Part shown: positions 46,281 to 54,415 of the stretch, piece by piece
Numbering within the stretch: the first letter of the stretch is position 1
Layout of the letters: the number at the start of each line of letters is the position of its first letter
DNA from: Algoriphagus resistens
GTDB lineage: Bacteria; Bacteroidota; Bacteroidia; Cytophagales; Cyclobacteriaceae
Length of the DNA stretch: 64,000 nucleotides
Assembly: GCF_001442615.1 (NCBI RefSeq)
Contig: NZ_LMXN01000006.1
Location: 62,001 to 126,000, forward strand
Direction: 5' to 3'
The notes under the pieces: model-generated
Databases searched by the model: none
What the model was told of the DNA's origin: nothing
Seen by the model: only the letters and a program-made list of their open reading frames with translations
Position numbers and translations under genes: made by a program

Positions 46281-48073
46281 TTCTTCGGGGCAATGGTATT
46301 ATAGTGCTTCTGTGATTCGATCAATTCCATGTATTCCTCCAGATGATCGGTATAAACTTCCCGCGGATCAATTCCATATTTTTCACAGATTACAGCTGCA
46401 ATTCCCACAGCTGCCCCCATCTGTCCTGTCGTCCTCATTACTCTTGGGCCTCCCAAACCTATGTGGGAACAGCTAAAGTTTCTCCCGGCCATGAATAAGT
46501 TCTCAATATTTTTGGAATACAGAGATCTGTAAGGGATGTAATATTTGGGAGTTTTGTAGAAAATGGCTTCTGAAAGAAAATCAGGCTTGCTCTCATCCTT
46601 TAGGTTTTGCTGATAATGCACATCCACCTCCCGGGTTTCCATCACCACCGAATCAGGAAACTTTCGTTGATCTGTCACATCGTTGAATGTGAATATATAA
46701 TCACCTTCCAATCTCCTGGATTCTCTTTTCCCGACCAGATAGGAAATCCATTCAAATGCCAGGTTTTCTCCTTCCGGTTTATCTTTTGCATTGGCAAATG
46801 AACCGTAGATCGCCTTCAGCATGTGGTCTCTGATCTCCTCCGCATCATCAATCTGATGAAGATCCAAGCGTGAGAGCTCCCATTTCCAGGTTCCTTCAGT
46901 GGCTTCATGATTCTGTGCAACCTCTTTGGCCCAGGGAACCTCGGGAAATTCTACTGGAGCATCATTTTTTACCGTTCTCCACAACACAGAAGAGCCCATG
47001 ACAAAATCATCGGATTCTTCCGGAGACCACAGCTCACCCCATTCCTCATAGGCTTCACCATAGGTGTCCACGGATTCCCTTCCGTACATAAAATCCGCAC
47101 CTGCCCAAAAGCCGATCCACCCATCTCCTGTGGAATCAACAAAACGTGGGGCAATAAACCGTATTCTCTTTCCTTCTGAAGTATGACGTGCATCCACCGA
47201 TGAGATCCGGTTTCCTTCTGTATTGGCATCATATGCCCTCCAATTTGTATAGAGGTGGATATTTTCATACTTCTCTACATTCTTGTGTCTCTTAATTTCA
47301 TCTTTATAGGCCTCAGGGGACCCGTTGGGATAATGCTCAGTATCCAACATCCTCAATATCCTTTCAAAATGACCATAAATTCCCAGCGTATGAACCCTGA
47401 TTTCACTGCTTGCATTTCCTCCCAATACAGGACGGTCGTGAATCAATGCTACGCTCAATCCCTGCTCTGCCGCGGCAATGGCCGAAGCACATCCGGCAAT
47501 TCCTCCTCCAACTACTACTAAATCGAAATCCAAGACTTCTTCAGGACTGGAAGCTTCGTCTGATTTCTTCATTCTCCAGGTAGCCAATTCCGGACTTTCA
47601 CGCGGAGGAGCGTTCTGATCAGTACTTAAAAAAATTGCATCACATCTTCCGTTAAAACCTGTCAAATCAATCAACGCTAATTCCGTATCCCCACTTGCCA
47701 GTTTTATCTTCCCGGCATATTCCCAGGACCATCCGGGTGTCACCCCAAGTGTTTCAGGCAAAGTCCGGCCATCTATGGCTATCTGAAACCTTCCCGGTGC
47801 CTCCCAATTCCCAGGGGCCCAGTTCTTGGAACGGACCCAGACATGGTATTCTCCGGATTCACCAAGCTGGAATTTTGTATGGGCATCAGCCACAGGAGTT
47901 CCCATACCATGCGCCATCAAATAAGGGGAGCCCATCTGTTCGACAAACTGGGGATCCACAACCCATCCTCCCGGGTCATCAAAACTTTCAGCTTCAATTA
48001 AAACCGATTGGGCATTTGAGAAAATAAACAGGAAGTTAGAGATCAAAAGAAATCCAATAATTCTCATTAACAT
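46277..48073 (-). CDS. exported FAD-dependent oxidoreductase with N-terminal CBM-like domain
   Basis: A 598-residue protein with a Sec-type signal peptide (1-22). Residues about 24-155 form a beta-rich, carbohydrate-binding-like domain. From about 183 an FAD_oxidored domain starts (DLVVVGGGIAGCASAIAAAEQG) with the signature DRPVLGGNASSEIR and, near the end, NIENLFMAGRNFSCSHIGLGG. It is a paralog of the cytoplasmic enzyme at 32708-35014. An exported FAD enzyme is unusual, since FAD must be loaded before or after export. It is first in a three-gene operon, behind a LacI-type operator and a TAATTTTG -7 box (48102-48109, minus strand). Confidence 0.85.
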   Translation of the reverse strand: MLMRIIGFLLISNFLFIFSNAQSVLIEAESFDDPGGWVVDPQFVEQMGSPYLMAHGMGTPVADAHTKFQLGESGEYHVWVRSKNWAPGNWEAPGRFQIAIDGRTLPETLGVTPGWSWEYAGKIKLASGDTELALIDLTGFNGRCDAIFLSTDQNAPPRESPELATWRMKKSDEASSPEEVLDFDLVVVGGGIAGCASAIAAAEQGLSVALIHDRPVLGGNASSEIRVHTLGIYGHFERILRMLDTEHYPNGSPEAYKDEIKRHKNVEKYENIHLYTNWRAYDANTEGNRISSVDARHTSEGKRIRFIAPRFVDSTGDGWIGFWAGADFMYGRESVDTYGEAYEEWGELWSPEESDDFVMGSSVLWRTVKNDAPVEFPEVPWAKEVAQNHEATEGTWKWELSRLDLHQIDDAEEIRDHMLKAIYGSFANAKDKPEGENLAFEWISYLVGKRESRRLEGDYIFTFNDVTDQRKFPDSVVMETREVDVHYQQNLKDESKPDFLSEAIFYKTPKYYIPYRSLYSKNIENLFMAGRNFSCSHIGLGGPRVMRTTGQMGAAVGIAAVICEKYGIDPREVYTDHLEEYMELIESQKHYNTIAPKK

Positions 48074-48101
48074 GGATATAGAGTTAGGGTTTATCTAGGA
48101 T

Positions 48102-48109
48102 CAAAATTA
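48102..48109 (-). promoter_or_regulatory. Bacteroidota -7 promoter element for the FAD-oxidoreductase operon
   Basis: On the minus strand the sequence is TAATTTTG, a full match to the Bacteroidota -7 consensus TAnnTTTG, about 30 bp before the start codon at 48073. The -33 element is only partly matched. Confidence 0.6.
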
Positions 48110-48165
48110 TCTATTCGATTCCAAATAAAAGATGTTATCATGCACATAATTCAAAACTTTATACC

Positions 48166-48190
48166 GTAAACGTTACCGAAAGCGTTTACA
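48166..48190. promoter_or_regulatory. LacI-family operator between lacI and the FAD-oxidoreductase operon
   Basis: GTAAACG at 48166-48172 and CGTTTAC at 48183-48189 form a perfect 7-bp inverted repeat. Inside it lies CGTTACCGAAAGCGTTTACA (48171-48190), which differs from the susC site at only two of 20 positions. It sits between the divergent promoters of lacI and the FAD-oxidoreductase operon, so it could control both and allow autoregulation. Confidence 0.78.
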
Positions 48191-48243
48191 ATTGCCATTT
48201 CATCAATCTTTAGGCAGAATAATTACCAAATACATAATATAAT

Positions 48244-48274
48244 TTTGGCGCATAATTGAGTTAGGGTAGCTTTG
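48244..48274 (+). promoter_or_regulatory. lacI promoter, full Bacteroidota consensus
   Basis: TTTG at 48244-48247, exactly 19 bp of spacing, then TAGCTTTG at 48267-48274. Both the -33 and the -7 elements match the Bacteroidota housekeeping consensus (TTTG-N19-TAnnTTTG). The start codon of the LacI gene is 72 bp downstream of the -7 element. Confidence 0.8.
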
Positions 48275-48345
48275 CTATAGTGACTTTGCTTGTTTGCATA
48301 GCTAGTTTGCCTATATTGAAAAGTTTAATTCACCCAGAATAAACC

Positions 48346-49362
48346 ATGAGCAAAAAAGTAACTACAATTAAGGACATAGCTGAGCGCCTTAATGTTTCTA
48401 TAGCCACAGTTTCGCGAGCACTTCGTGGATCTACAGACATCAAACGTGAAACGAAACTGGCGGTCATGGAGATGGCGAAGGAAATGGATTATCATCCCAA
48501 TCTTTTGGCCAGTAGCCTAAGCAGTAAAAAGTCCAAAATCCTCGGAGTGGTAGTACCCACAATCAACAGGCAATTTTGGTCCAACTCAATATCCGGGATT
48601 GAGAATATCGCCTATGGCCTGGGGTATAAGGTCATGATTTTTCAGTCTGCAGAGTCTTTTCAAAAAGAAGTTGAGATAGTAGAAACACTGGCCAATAGTC
48701 GCGTGGATGGGATTTTGTTAGCCTTGTCCAAGGAGACAAATTCCTACGGTCACATTCAAAATATTATGGATAGGGGAATTCCCGTTTTACTTTTTGAACG
48801 GGTATGCTCAGAAATTAATTCTTCGAAAGTCACCACTGATGATCTGAACGGATCCAAAGAAGTAGTGCAGCATCTAATAACCAGAGGAAAAAGAAAAATC
48901 GCCTACCTCAGCGGGCCTATGTCTCTGGGTGTTTGTGAGGCTCGGCTGACCGGATATAAGGAAGCGCATGAAGAAAACCGGCTTTCCTTTGACCCGGACC
49001 TCATTTTAGAGCTAGATGATTTCACTTATGAGGCTGCGGAAAAAGCTTTAAAGAAACTTTGGGAAGGGAGAACTAGACCCGATGCATTATTTTGCTTTGC
49101 AGATATATTGGCTATTGGGGCATTAGAAGCGGGGAAAAAGCTGGGAATTAAAATTCCTGAAGAATTGGCGATAGCGGGATTTGGCAATGACGACATAAGT
49201 AGATTTGTAAGCCCGTCCTTGACTACCATGTCCCAACCATCCTTTGAAATGGGACAGTTGGCAGCTGATTTAATATTAAAAGAGATTAACTCGGAGGAAG
49301 ATCTTACAGAACCCCATTATAAAACCATTAAGCCTGAATTGATTATACGGGAGAGTACTTAA
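48346..49362 (+). CDS. LacI-family transcriptional regulator of the PUL
   Basis: A 338-residue regulator. The N-terminal helix-turn-helix (TTIKDIAERLNVSIATVSRALRG) and hinge are followed by a periplasmic-binding-protein-like sugar-sensing domain (about 60-335). It is divergent from the FAD-oxidoreductase operon, and LacI-type sites are present there and upstream of susC, so it most likely controls both blocks in response to a sugar. The effector cannot be told from sequence. Confidence 0.94.
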   Translation: MSKKVTTIKDIAERLNVSIATVSRALRGSTDIKRETKLAVMEMAKEMDYHPNLLASSLSSKKSKILGVVVPTINRQFWSNSISGIENIAYGLGYKVMIFQSAESFQKEVEIVETLANSRVDGILLALSKETNSYGHIQNIMDRGIPVLLFERVCSEINSSKVTTDDLNGSKEVVQHLITRGKRKIAYLSGPMSLGVCEARLTGYKEAHEENRLSFDPDLILELDDFTYEAAEKALKKLWEGRTRPDALFCFADILAIGALEAGKKLGIKIPEELAIAGFGNDDISRFVSPSLTTMSQPSFEMGQLAADLILKEINSEEDLTEPHYKTIKPELIIREST

Positions 49363-49573
49363 TCACAAACATCTGCCTTGTTACCATTTTTACTGTAAAC
49401 ATCCTCAATAGATAAATCCAGGTGAGGCTAAAATTCAGCAATTCGAAGTTTTAGCGTTTAGGTAGCCAGTGCAATTCTTCCTTCTTATGCCCTTTTTCAA
49501 AATTGCCCCCCTTCTCAAGTAAACCTAAGTTGAGCCTCCCGTGACCCCTAATGCTATCAGCTAAGGTTACAAT

Positions 49574-50629
49574 CTAATTCACCTTCCCTATACAAAACAT
49601 AGTCTCTCCGGTATTTACCGGCGGGGTTCCGATTTTATAAAGGACTATCCCATCAAAACCTGAATGAATTTCCTCTAATTTTTCTCCAAAAATGTCCGTG
49701 ATATAGCCTAAATATTGCCCCCTGGATACCTGGTCTCCGCTTTTAATATCACTATAAAAAATTCCCTGTACAGGAGCTTTAATGTAGTCTGGATTGACTA
49801 GCCACCTCTGATCTGAATGGGTTGAAATGGAACCCTGGATCATTTCCATTTCCTTGAGCATATTCAGAATTCCATTTTCTATCCTATCAATAGCCACTCT
49901 ATCTGCAGCGCCCAACTTGCCCGCCTCTATGCTTAGTGCTGTTTTCCCCTGCTGTACAGCTTCCTTGAAAGCATATTCAGATGGCTGATCGGCTTTTAAT
50001 GTGTAAGGATAGATTACGTTATATTCAAAATCAGCAGCACTGGCCAATTTTCTTGCCAGACCAACCTGTGCGGAAGCATCCTTTCTGTCATAAAAACATA
50101 CGAAAGGAAGCAAATCTTCACTTGCATCACCTCCATGGATATCCAAAAAAACATCTGTAACCGGAATAATGACCTGACTGATAAATGCTGCTATTTTCTC
50201 GGTAACGGTTCCTGATCCATTGCCCGGAAATACGCGATTTAAATTTTTTCCGTCTTCAGGATGGGTGAAAACTGATCTTTGGTAGAAGGATGCTTCGCTG
50301 GCCAGAGGGATTATGAGTAAACTCCCTTTCAACTCTTTTGGGTCGATGGATTTAAGAATTCTCTGGACTGCAATAATAGGCGGATATTCAAAGCCATGAA
50401 TTCCTGCCACTATAGTAAAAACAGGGCCATCTACCCGTCCCCTGATTATACTCAGCGCCAGTGAATCGCTCTCACCTAAATCAATGTAGCTATTCTTTAT
50501 TGTTCCTGGAGCAATTCCCGCTAAAGGCGAGACCTGAGCAAAAGCACTTCCAATCGCTAGGCTAAAAGAAAAAGTCAAAACTAATAGGAGTAGTTTTGGT
50601 ATAGTATGAACTAAGATGATTTGTTTCAT
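49574..50629 (-). CDS. exported AstE/AspA-type deacylase (M14-like metallo-enzyme)
   Basis: About 351 residues with a signal peptide. The zinc-binding pattern of the succinylglutamate desuccinylase/aspartoacylase group is visible: GIHGFEYPP (HxxE) early and DIHGGD about 100 residues later. A late glutamate in IEAGK matches the catalytic position. The C-terminal beta domain (…SDIKSGDQVSRGQYLGYITD…) is also typical. It probably removes an acyl group from an amino-acid-like or N-acyl substrate in the periplasm. I chose the ATG at 50629 (MKQIILV). It lies between the LacI gene and the DUF1593 gene and may belong to neither. Confidence 0.82.
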   Translation of the reverse strand: MKQIILVHTIPKLLLLVLTFSFSLAIGSAFAQVSPLAGIAPGTIKNSYIDLGESDSLALSIIRGRVDGPVFTIVAGIHGFEYPPIIAVQRILKSIDPKELKGSLLIIPLASEASFYQRSVFTHPEDGKNLNRVFPGNGSGTVTEKIAAFISQVIIPVTDVFLDIHGGDASEDLLPFVCFYDRKDASAQVGLARKLASAADFEYNVIYPYTLKADQPSEYAFKEAVQQGKTALSIEAGKLGAADRVAIDRIENGILNMLKEMEMIQGSISTHSDQRWLVNPDYIKAPVQGIFYSDIKSGDQVSRGQYLGYITDIFGEKLEEIHSGFDGIVLYKIGTPPVNTGETMFCIGKVN

Positions 50630-50818
50630 TTCCAGCACGTGTTTTTAATTGATAAGAAGCTGTCCGGTTACCTGCACAGCTTCTTGGTAATTCTAACCAA
50701 TTCCAATCAGAAATGAAAAATCCGCGAGGCTTTGGCTAACATACATACTGTTAATTTATCTCTTGAAATAGAACAACACGCTTTTGAAGCAAACCCAGGA
50801 ATACGTATATGATAGGGG

Positions 50819-52114
50819 CTACTTTAACCACTCCCATCTTTTAGCCCAATCCCTCATAAACTCTTCTCTGTACTTCGACACCGTTTTAGCTCCCTGCTGG
50901 TCCTGAAGGAAGTATGTTGGATCCTGACGGTCACTAAACCAGTTTTCACCAAGGATATAATCAGTTGCAGAAGGTTTCGCCGGCCAAGGAACACTACTTA
51001 CATATTCTCCTTGCAAAGCATCCAATTCAGCGATTCCACTACTGGTTCTGTAGGCTCCTATTTCGGGCTTTTTCGAGGAATATTTTACTCCATAGACTCC
51101 ATCACCAAGGTAATAACCTGGCCATAGCTGGTCTTGTATCTGAATTTCAAAAACTACGGAATCCCGGGCAATATCCAGATTAGGCCCCTCAAATCTCCAT
51201 TCTAGAGTAGCATAGGCAGCAACGGTATCTGCCGACGAACTTGCACCGAAAAAAATCGCTCTTGAACTCCGGTCAATTCTGTCAAAGCTTCCTCCCCAGC
51301 TTTCTCCCGAAGGCTCATCTGGATTTCCATTCATCACATAGGCCAGAGATGGGGTGTCACCCATTTTGATTTCACCGCCGTAGTGCTCCTCAAAATTCGA
51401 TGCCATCGCTCCCCTTCCTTGGATATAGTTCGTATAGAAGTTCTTGTTGCTGATATCTGCCGGGGAATCTTCATCCATAAACCAACCCCTATACGTTGCA
51501 TTCGCCTCAATCATCCAAAGATCCGGATGGTTGGCTGCGATATAGCTGTAAGCATTTACACTCCATTTTTTATTTGGTCCGCCAATCCAGTATACTTTAA
51601 TATGGTTCTTAATCTCCGGCTTATCATGAAGGGCCTGGGCCAAATCCTCCAAGCCTCCCCATACAAGCACCCAAAGTGGTTGATTGCTTTTCTTCATTGC
51701 AGACTGAATAATCCAATCCGAACCTTCTGTAGCAATGGAATAACCCAAAAAGGGGGCACCGTTAAGAGCACCCTGTTTGGTTATCTTTCGCAAATCCCCA
51801 GGTTCGGGAAAGTCTGCCCTGCGTTCCAATAGCTTGGGATAATCCAGTTCATATAAAGCGATCATATCCAAAATATCTGATGTTCTACCGTTGCCATACG
51901 GAGAAGAGATCAAGCCTTCTATCTGAAAAAGATCAGCATACATCAGCAAATGGATCAGTGATTGGAAGTCATCAGGGTCGGTACCACCTATGTCAGAACT
52001 GACCAAAATCCTAGGTTTGGGCACTCCCTGTTGTGCTTGTATCCCATTAAAAATCAATAGGTTAATGATTAATAGCAAACCTACCCTTACAAGAAAAATT
52101 TTTACTTCTCCCAT
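50819..52114 (-). CDS. secreted DUF1593/nucleoside-hydrolase-like protein
   Basis: About 431 residues; I chose the ATG at 52114, which gives a signal peptide (MGEVKIFLVRVGLLLIINLL), over the longer frame to 52204. The mature start RILVSSDIGGTDPDDFQSLI has the aspartate cluster of the nucleoside-hydrolase fold (IGGTDPDD), and GLEDLAQAL and related segments follow. DUF1593 proteins are often annotated as cellulose-binding or sugar-binding and are found in PULs. It may be a hydrolase of nucleoside- or glycoside-like bonds; the substrate is not known. Confidence 0.8.
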   Translation of the reverse strand: MGEVKIFLVRVGLLLIINLLIFNGIQAQQGVPKPRILVSSDIGGTDPDDFQSLIHLLMYADLFQIEGLISSPYGNGRTSDILDMIALYELDYPKLLERRADFPEPGDLRKITKQGALNGAPFLGYSIATEGSDWIIQSAMKKSNQPLWVLVWGGLEDLAQALHDKPEIKNHIKVYWIGGPNKKWSVNAYSYIAANHPDLWMIEANATYRGWFMDEDSPADISNKNFYTNYIQGRGAMASNFEEHYGGEIKMGDTPSLAYVMNGNPDEPSGESWGGSFDRIDRSSRAIFFGASSSADTVAAYATLEWRFEGPNLDIARDSVVFEIQIQDQLWPGYYLGDGVYGVKYSSKKPEIGAYRTSSGIAELDALQGEYVSSVPWPAKPSATDYILGENWFSDRQDPTYFLQDQQGAKTVSKYREEFMRDWAKRWEWLK

Positions 52115-52337
52115 TACGCAATGATTAGTACGTAAATATCGGACTTCCCCTTGACTTACTATCTGTGAGTATCCTGCTAGTAATACCCCTGAGCAATTGT
52201 CCAATAGAATTCACTTAAATGCTAGGGAATCTAAATGGAGGGAGGCAGGAGCATCGGATCCATTAATTCAAAGGAAAGGGAGTAGTGTCCATCCTTTCGG
52301 ATAATCAGGTATTAATTTCTATATTAGCGGCATCAAA

Positions 52338-52430
52338 TAAGGGGTGCCCTAACTGTTACGGGCTGAGATCATACCCATCGGTGAGCGATCACCGAGCACC
52401 TGATCCGGGTAATGCCGGCGTAGGGACTAG
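52338..52430 (+). ncRNA. TPP riboswitch (THI element)
   Basis: The conserved core is present: CTGAGA at 52363-52368, ACCTGAT at 52398-52404, then CCGGGTAATGCCGGCGTAGGGA to about 52427. It sits in front of a PnuC-family transporter gene, as expected for thiamine-pyrophosphate control. A 6-bp inverted repeat (GAATAA at 52451-52456 with TTATTC at 52467-52472) ends just before the start codon and could be the switch element that hides the ribosome site. Confidence 0.95.
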
Positions 52431-52474
52431 ATTACTGTTCTCCCTTTTTTGAATAATCATAAAACGTTATTCAA

Positions 52475-53101
52475 ATGCTAGTTACTATTGATATGAGTCT
52501 GCTCGCCGAGCAGATCGAATCCACCAGTTTATTGGAATGGATCGCTGTGGGTTTCGGCGTTTCCGAAGTGCTTCTTGCCCGCAAAAACAATGTTTTGCTC
52601 TACCCTGCGGGGATTATCGGAATTCTCTGCTCAGGTTTCCTGTTAGTGGATGCCAAGCTCTATGCAGAAACTCTCCTCCATGCCTACTATCTGGTGATGA
52701 GTATATATGGCTGGGCGATGTGGAAAAACAGATCTGCCAGTGGCGCATCCCAAATCTCCCGAAGTACAGGCGCTGAACAGAGAATCACTTGGGCAATTGC
52801 TCTTGGTGGATGGGCATTCCTGTACTTTATGCTTACCAATTTCACTGATTCTGATGTGCCTGTAATCGATGCTTTCGTCTCATCCACAGCGTGGGCAGGG
52901 ATGTGGCTTTTAGCCAAAAGGAAATTGGAAAACTGGATCTGGCTGAATGTATCCAACCTTGTTGCTATTCCCCTGCTCTTCCACAAGCAACTGATTCTAA
53001 TCTCATTTCTTACCATTTTCCTCTTTGTAGTGGCGGTCTTTGGCTATTTCGACTGGAAAAAAGAACTTGACCGACCCCATGAAAAATTCAAAACTGTTTA
53101 G
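52475..53101 (+). CDS. pnuT: PnuC/PnuT-family thiamine transporter
   Basis: A 208-residue inner-membrane protein with about seven hydrophobic segments and the PnuC-family WxxWKK-like pattern (LLEWIAVGFGVSEVLLARKN, then WAMWKN, then WIWLNVSNLVAIPLLFHKQ). Its TPP riboswitch points to thiamine rather than nicotinamide riboside as cargo, which is the known PnuT role. The ATG at 52475 lies right after the riboswitch hairpin; MSLLAEQ seven codons later is an alternative. Its end overlaps the next gene by about 20 bp. Confidence 0.9.
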   Translation: MLVTIDMSLLAEQIESTSLLEWIAVGFGVSEVLLARKNNVLLYPAGIIGILCSGFLLVDAKLYAETLLHAYYLVMSIYGWAMWKNRSASGASQISRSTGAEQRITWAIALGGWAFLYFMLTNFTDSDVPVIDAFVSSTAWAGMWLLAKRKLENWIWLNVSNLVAIPLLFHKQLILISFLTIFLFVVAVFGYFDWKKELDRPHEKFKTV

Positions 53102-54152
53102 TCACGAACTTGCCACAAAAGCTGAGAAATTGGGATGCCTGCCCGAAGAATGGCTGACTGAAATCTACCATCAAAAGTGGTTCAAACTTTTTGTCCCCAA
53201 AGATCTCGGCGGGTTAGGTTGTTCCCTACCCGAGGCATTGGAAATCGAGGAAAACTTAGCCCGCCTCGATGGGAGTTTAGGTTGGACGGTAACCCTTTGT
53301 GCGGGAGCGGCTTGGTTTGTGGGCTTTATGGACGATTCAGTTCGAACTGCCATTTTCCCCCCTAAAGAGCTGTGCCTGGCAGGAAGTGGCTTTGTAGGAG
53401 GTAAAGCGAATCTGGTTAAAGACAAGTACATCATTTCAGGAAGTTGGACCTATGCTTCAGGGGCTTTGCACGCTACCCATCTTACCGCCAACTGCGAAAT
53501 TCTGGAAAATGGTGAGGCAGTTTTGGACGATGAAGCAAAACCTGTAGTAAAAGCTTTTGTACTGGACAGAAAGGATGTGGAAATTCTCGATGGTTGGAAT
53601 TATATGGGAATGGTAGCCACAGGAAGCCATGCTTTTCGTTGTGAAAACCTCAAAATTTCCCGAAATCGCTCGTTCGAAATCCTGCCCGAAAAAGCGAAGC
53701 TGGATGCTCCTGTCTACCAATATCCATTTCTCCAATTTGCCGAAGCTACACTGGCAGCAAATATTCTGGGCATTTCACAGCATTTGATAAACTTAATTGA
53801 GGAGTCGTTCTGGAAAAGACACGAGTACAGAAAATACGATAAGAAGCATCTCAGGCACTTCGAGAAACTACTTGACAAGCAAAAGGAAAAACTAACAAGA
53901 TTTCGGGATGAGTTTTATCAGCAGGTAAAAGCATCTTGGGAAGAGCTTGAAAAACACGGGAAAATCTCAAGTTCAAGACTAAAGAAAGTCAGTAAAGTTA
54001 GCCGCAGACTAACACAAAAGTGCCGTGAGATAAATGGAAAATTATATCCTTTTTCAGGACTGGAGGCAGCCAAAACCCATACTGAACTCAACCGCGTTTG
54101 GAGGGATTTTAACACCGTAGGTCAGCATGCGCTTTTGATATTTCCTTTTTAG
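53082..54152 (+). CDS. acyl-CoA-dehydrogenase-like flavoprotein, TPP-riboswitch-linked
   Basis: A protein of about 356 residues. The N-terminal and middle parts follow the acyl-CoA-dehydrogenase/HpaH-type fold (FKLFVPKDLGGLGCSLPEAL, then WTVTLCAGAAWFVG, then ISGSWTYASGALHA and VATGSHAFRCENL). The C-terminal helices end in RVWRDFNTVGQHALL, typical of the flavin-dependent hydroxylase-like branch. I chose the ATG at 53082 (MKNSKLF). It overlaps the thiamine transporter by about 20 bp, so it is co-translated with it and shares the TPP riboswitch. It may process thiamine or a breakdown product, but this is inference; the true substrate is unknown. Confidence 0.75.
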   Translation, partial: KNSKLFSHELATKAEKLGCLPEEWLTEIYHQKWFKLFVPKDLGGLGCSLPEALEIEENLARLDGSLGWTVTLCAGAAWFVGFMDDSVRTAIFPPKELCLAGSGFVGGKANLVKDKYIISGSWTYASGALHATHLTANCEILENGEAVLDDEAKPVVKAFVLDRKDVEILDGWNYMGMVATGSHAFRCENLKISRNRSFEILPEKAKLDAPVYQYPFLQFAEATLAANILGISQHLINLIEESFWKRHEYRKYDKKHLRHFEKLLDKQKEKLTRFRDEFYQQVKASWEELEKHGKISSSRLKKVSKVSRRLTQKCREINGKLYPFSGLEAAKTHTELNRVWRDFNTVGQHALLIFPF

Positions 54153-54415
54153 AAAATGTAGGCAGGTTAAAAGCCAGGTAGTATGTGCAGTAAAATTACC
54201 CGCAGGTTATCGCTGAAAAGGTGTATAGATAGCCGTGGATTGGTAAGCATAAAAATCAGTGTATTGACAAAATCAGCATAGATCTGAACAATTGATCTAC
54301 GGCAGTCGAGCCTGCTGGAAATGTATTTTTGTATTAAAATCGGGTTTTCACCTAAAATCCTTTTGTTAAATTGTGCGAATCAAAATTTGCAATTCTTAGC
54401 AGCTCCTTACCAAGT

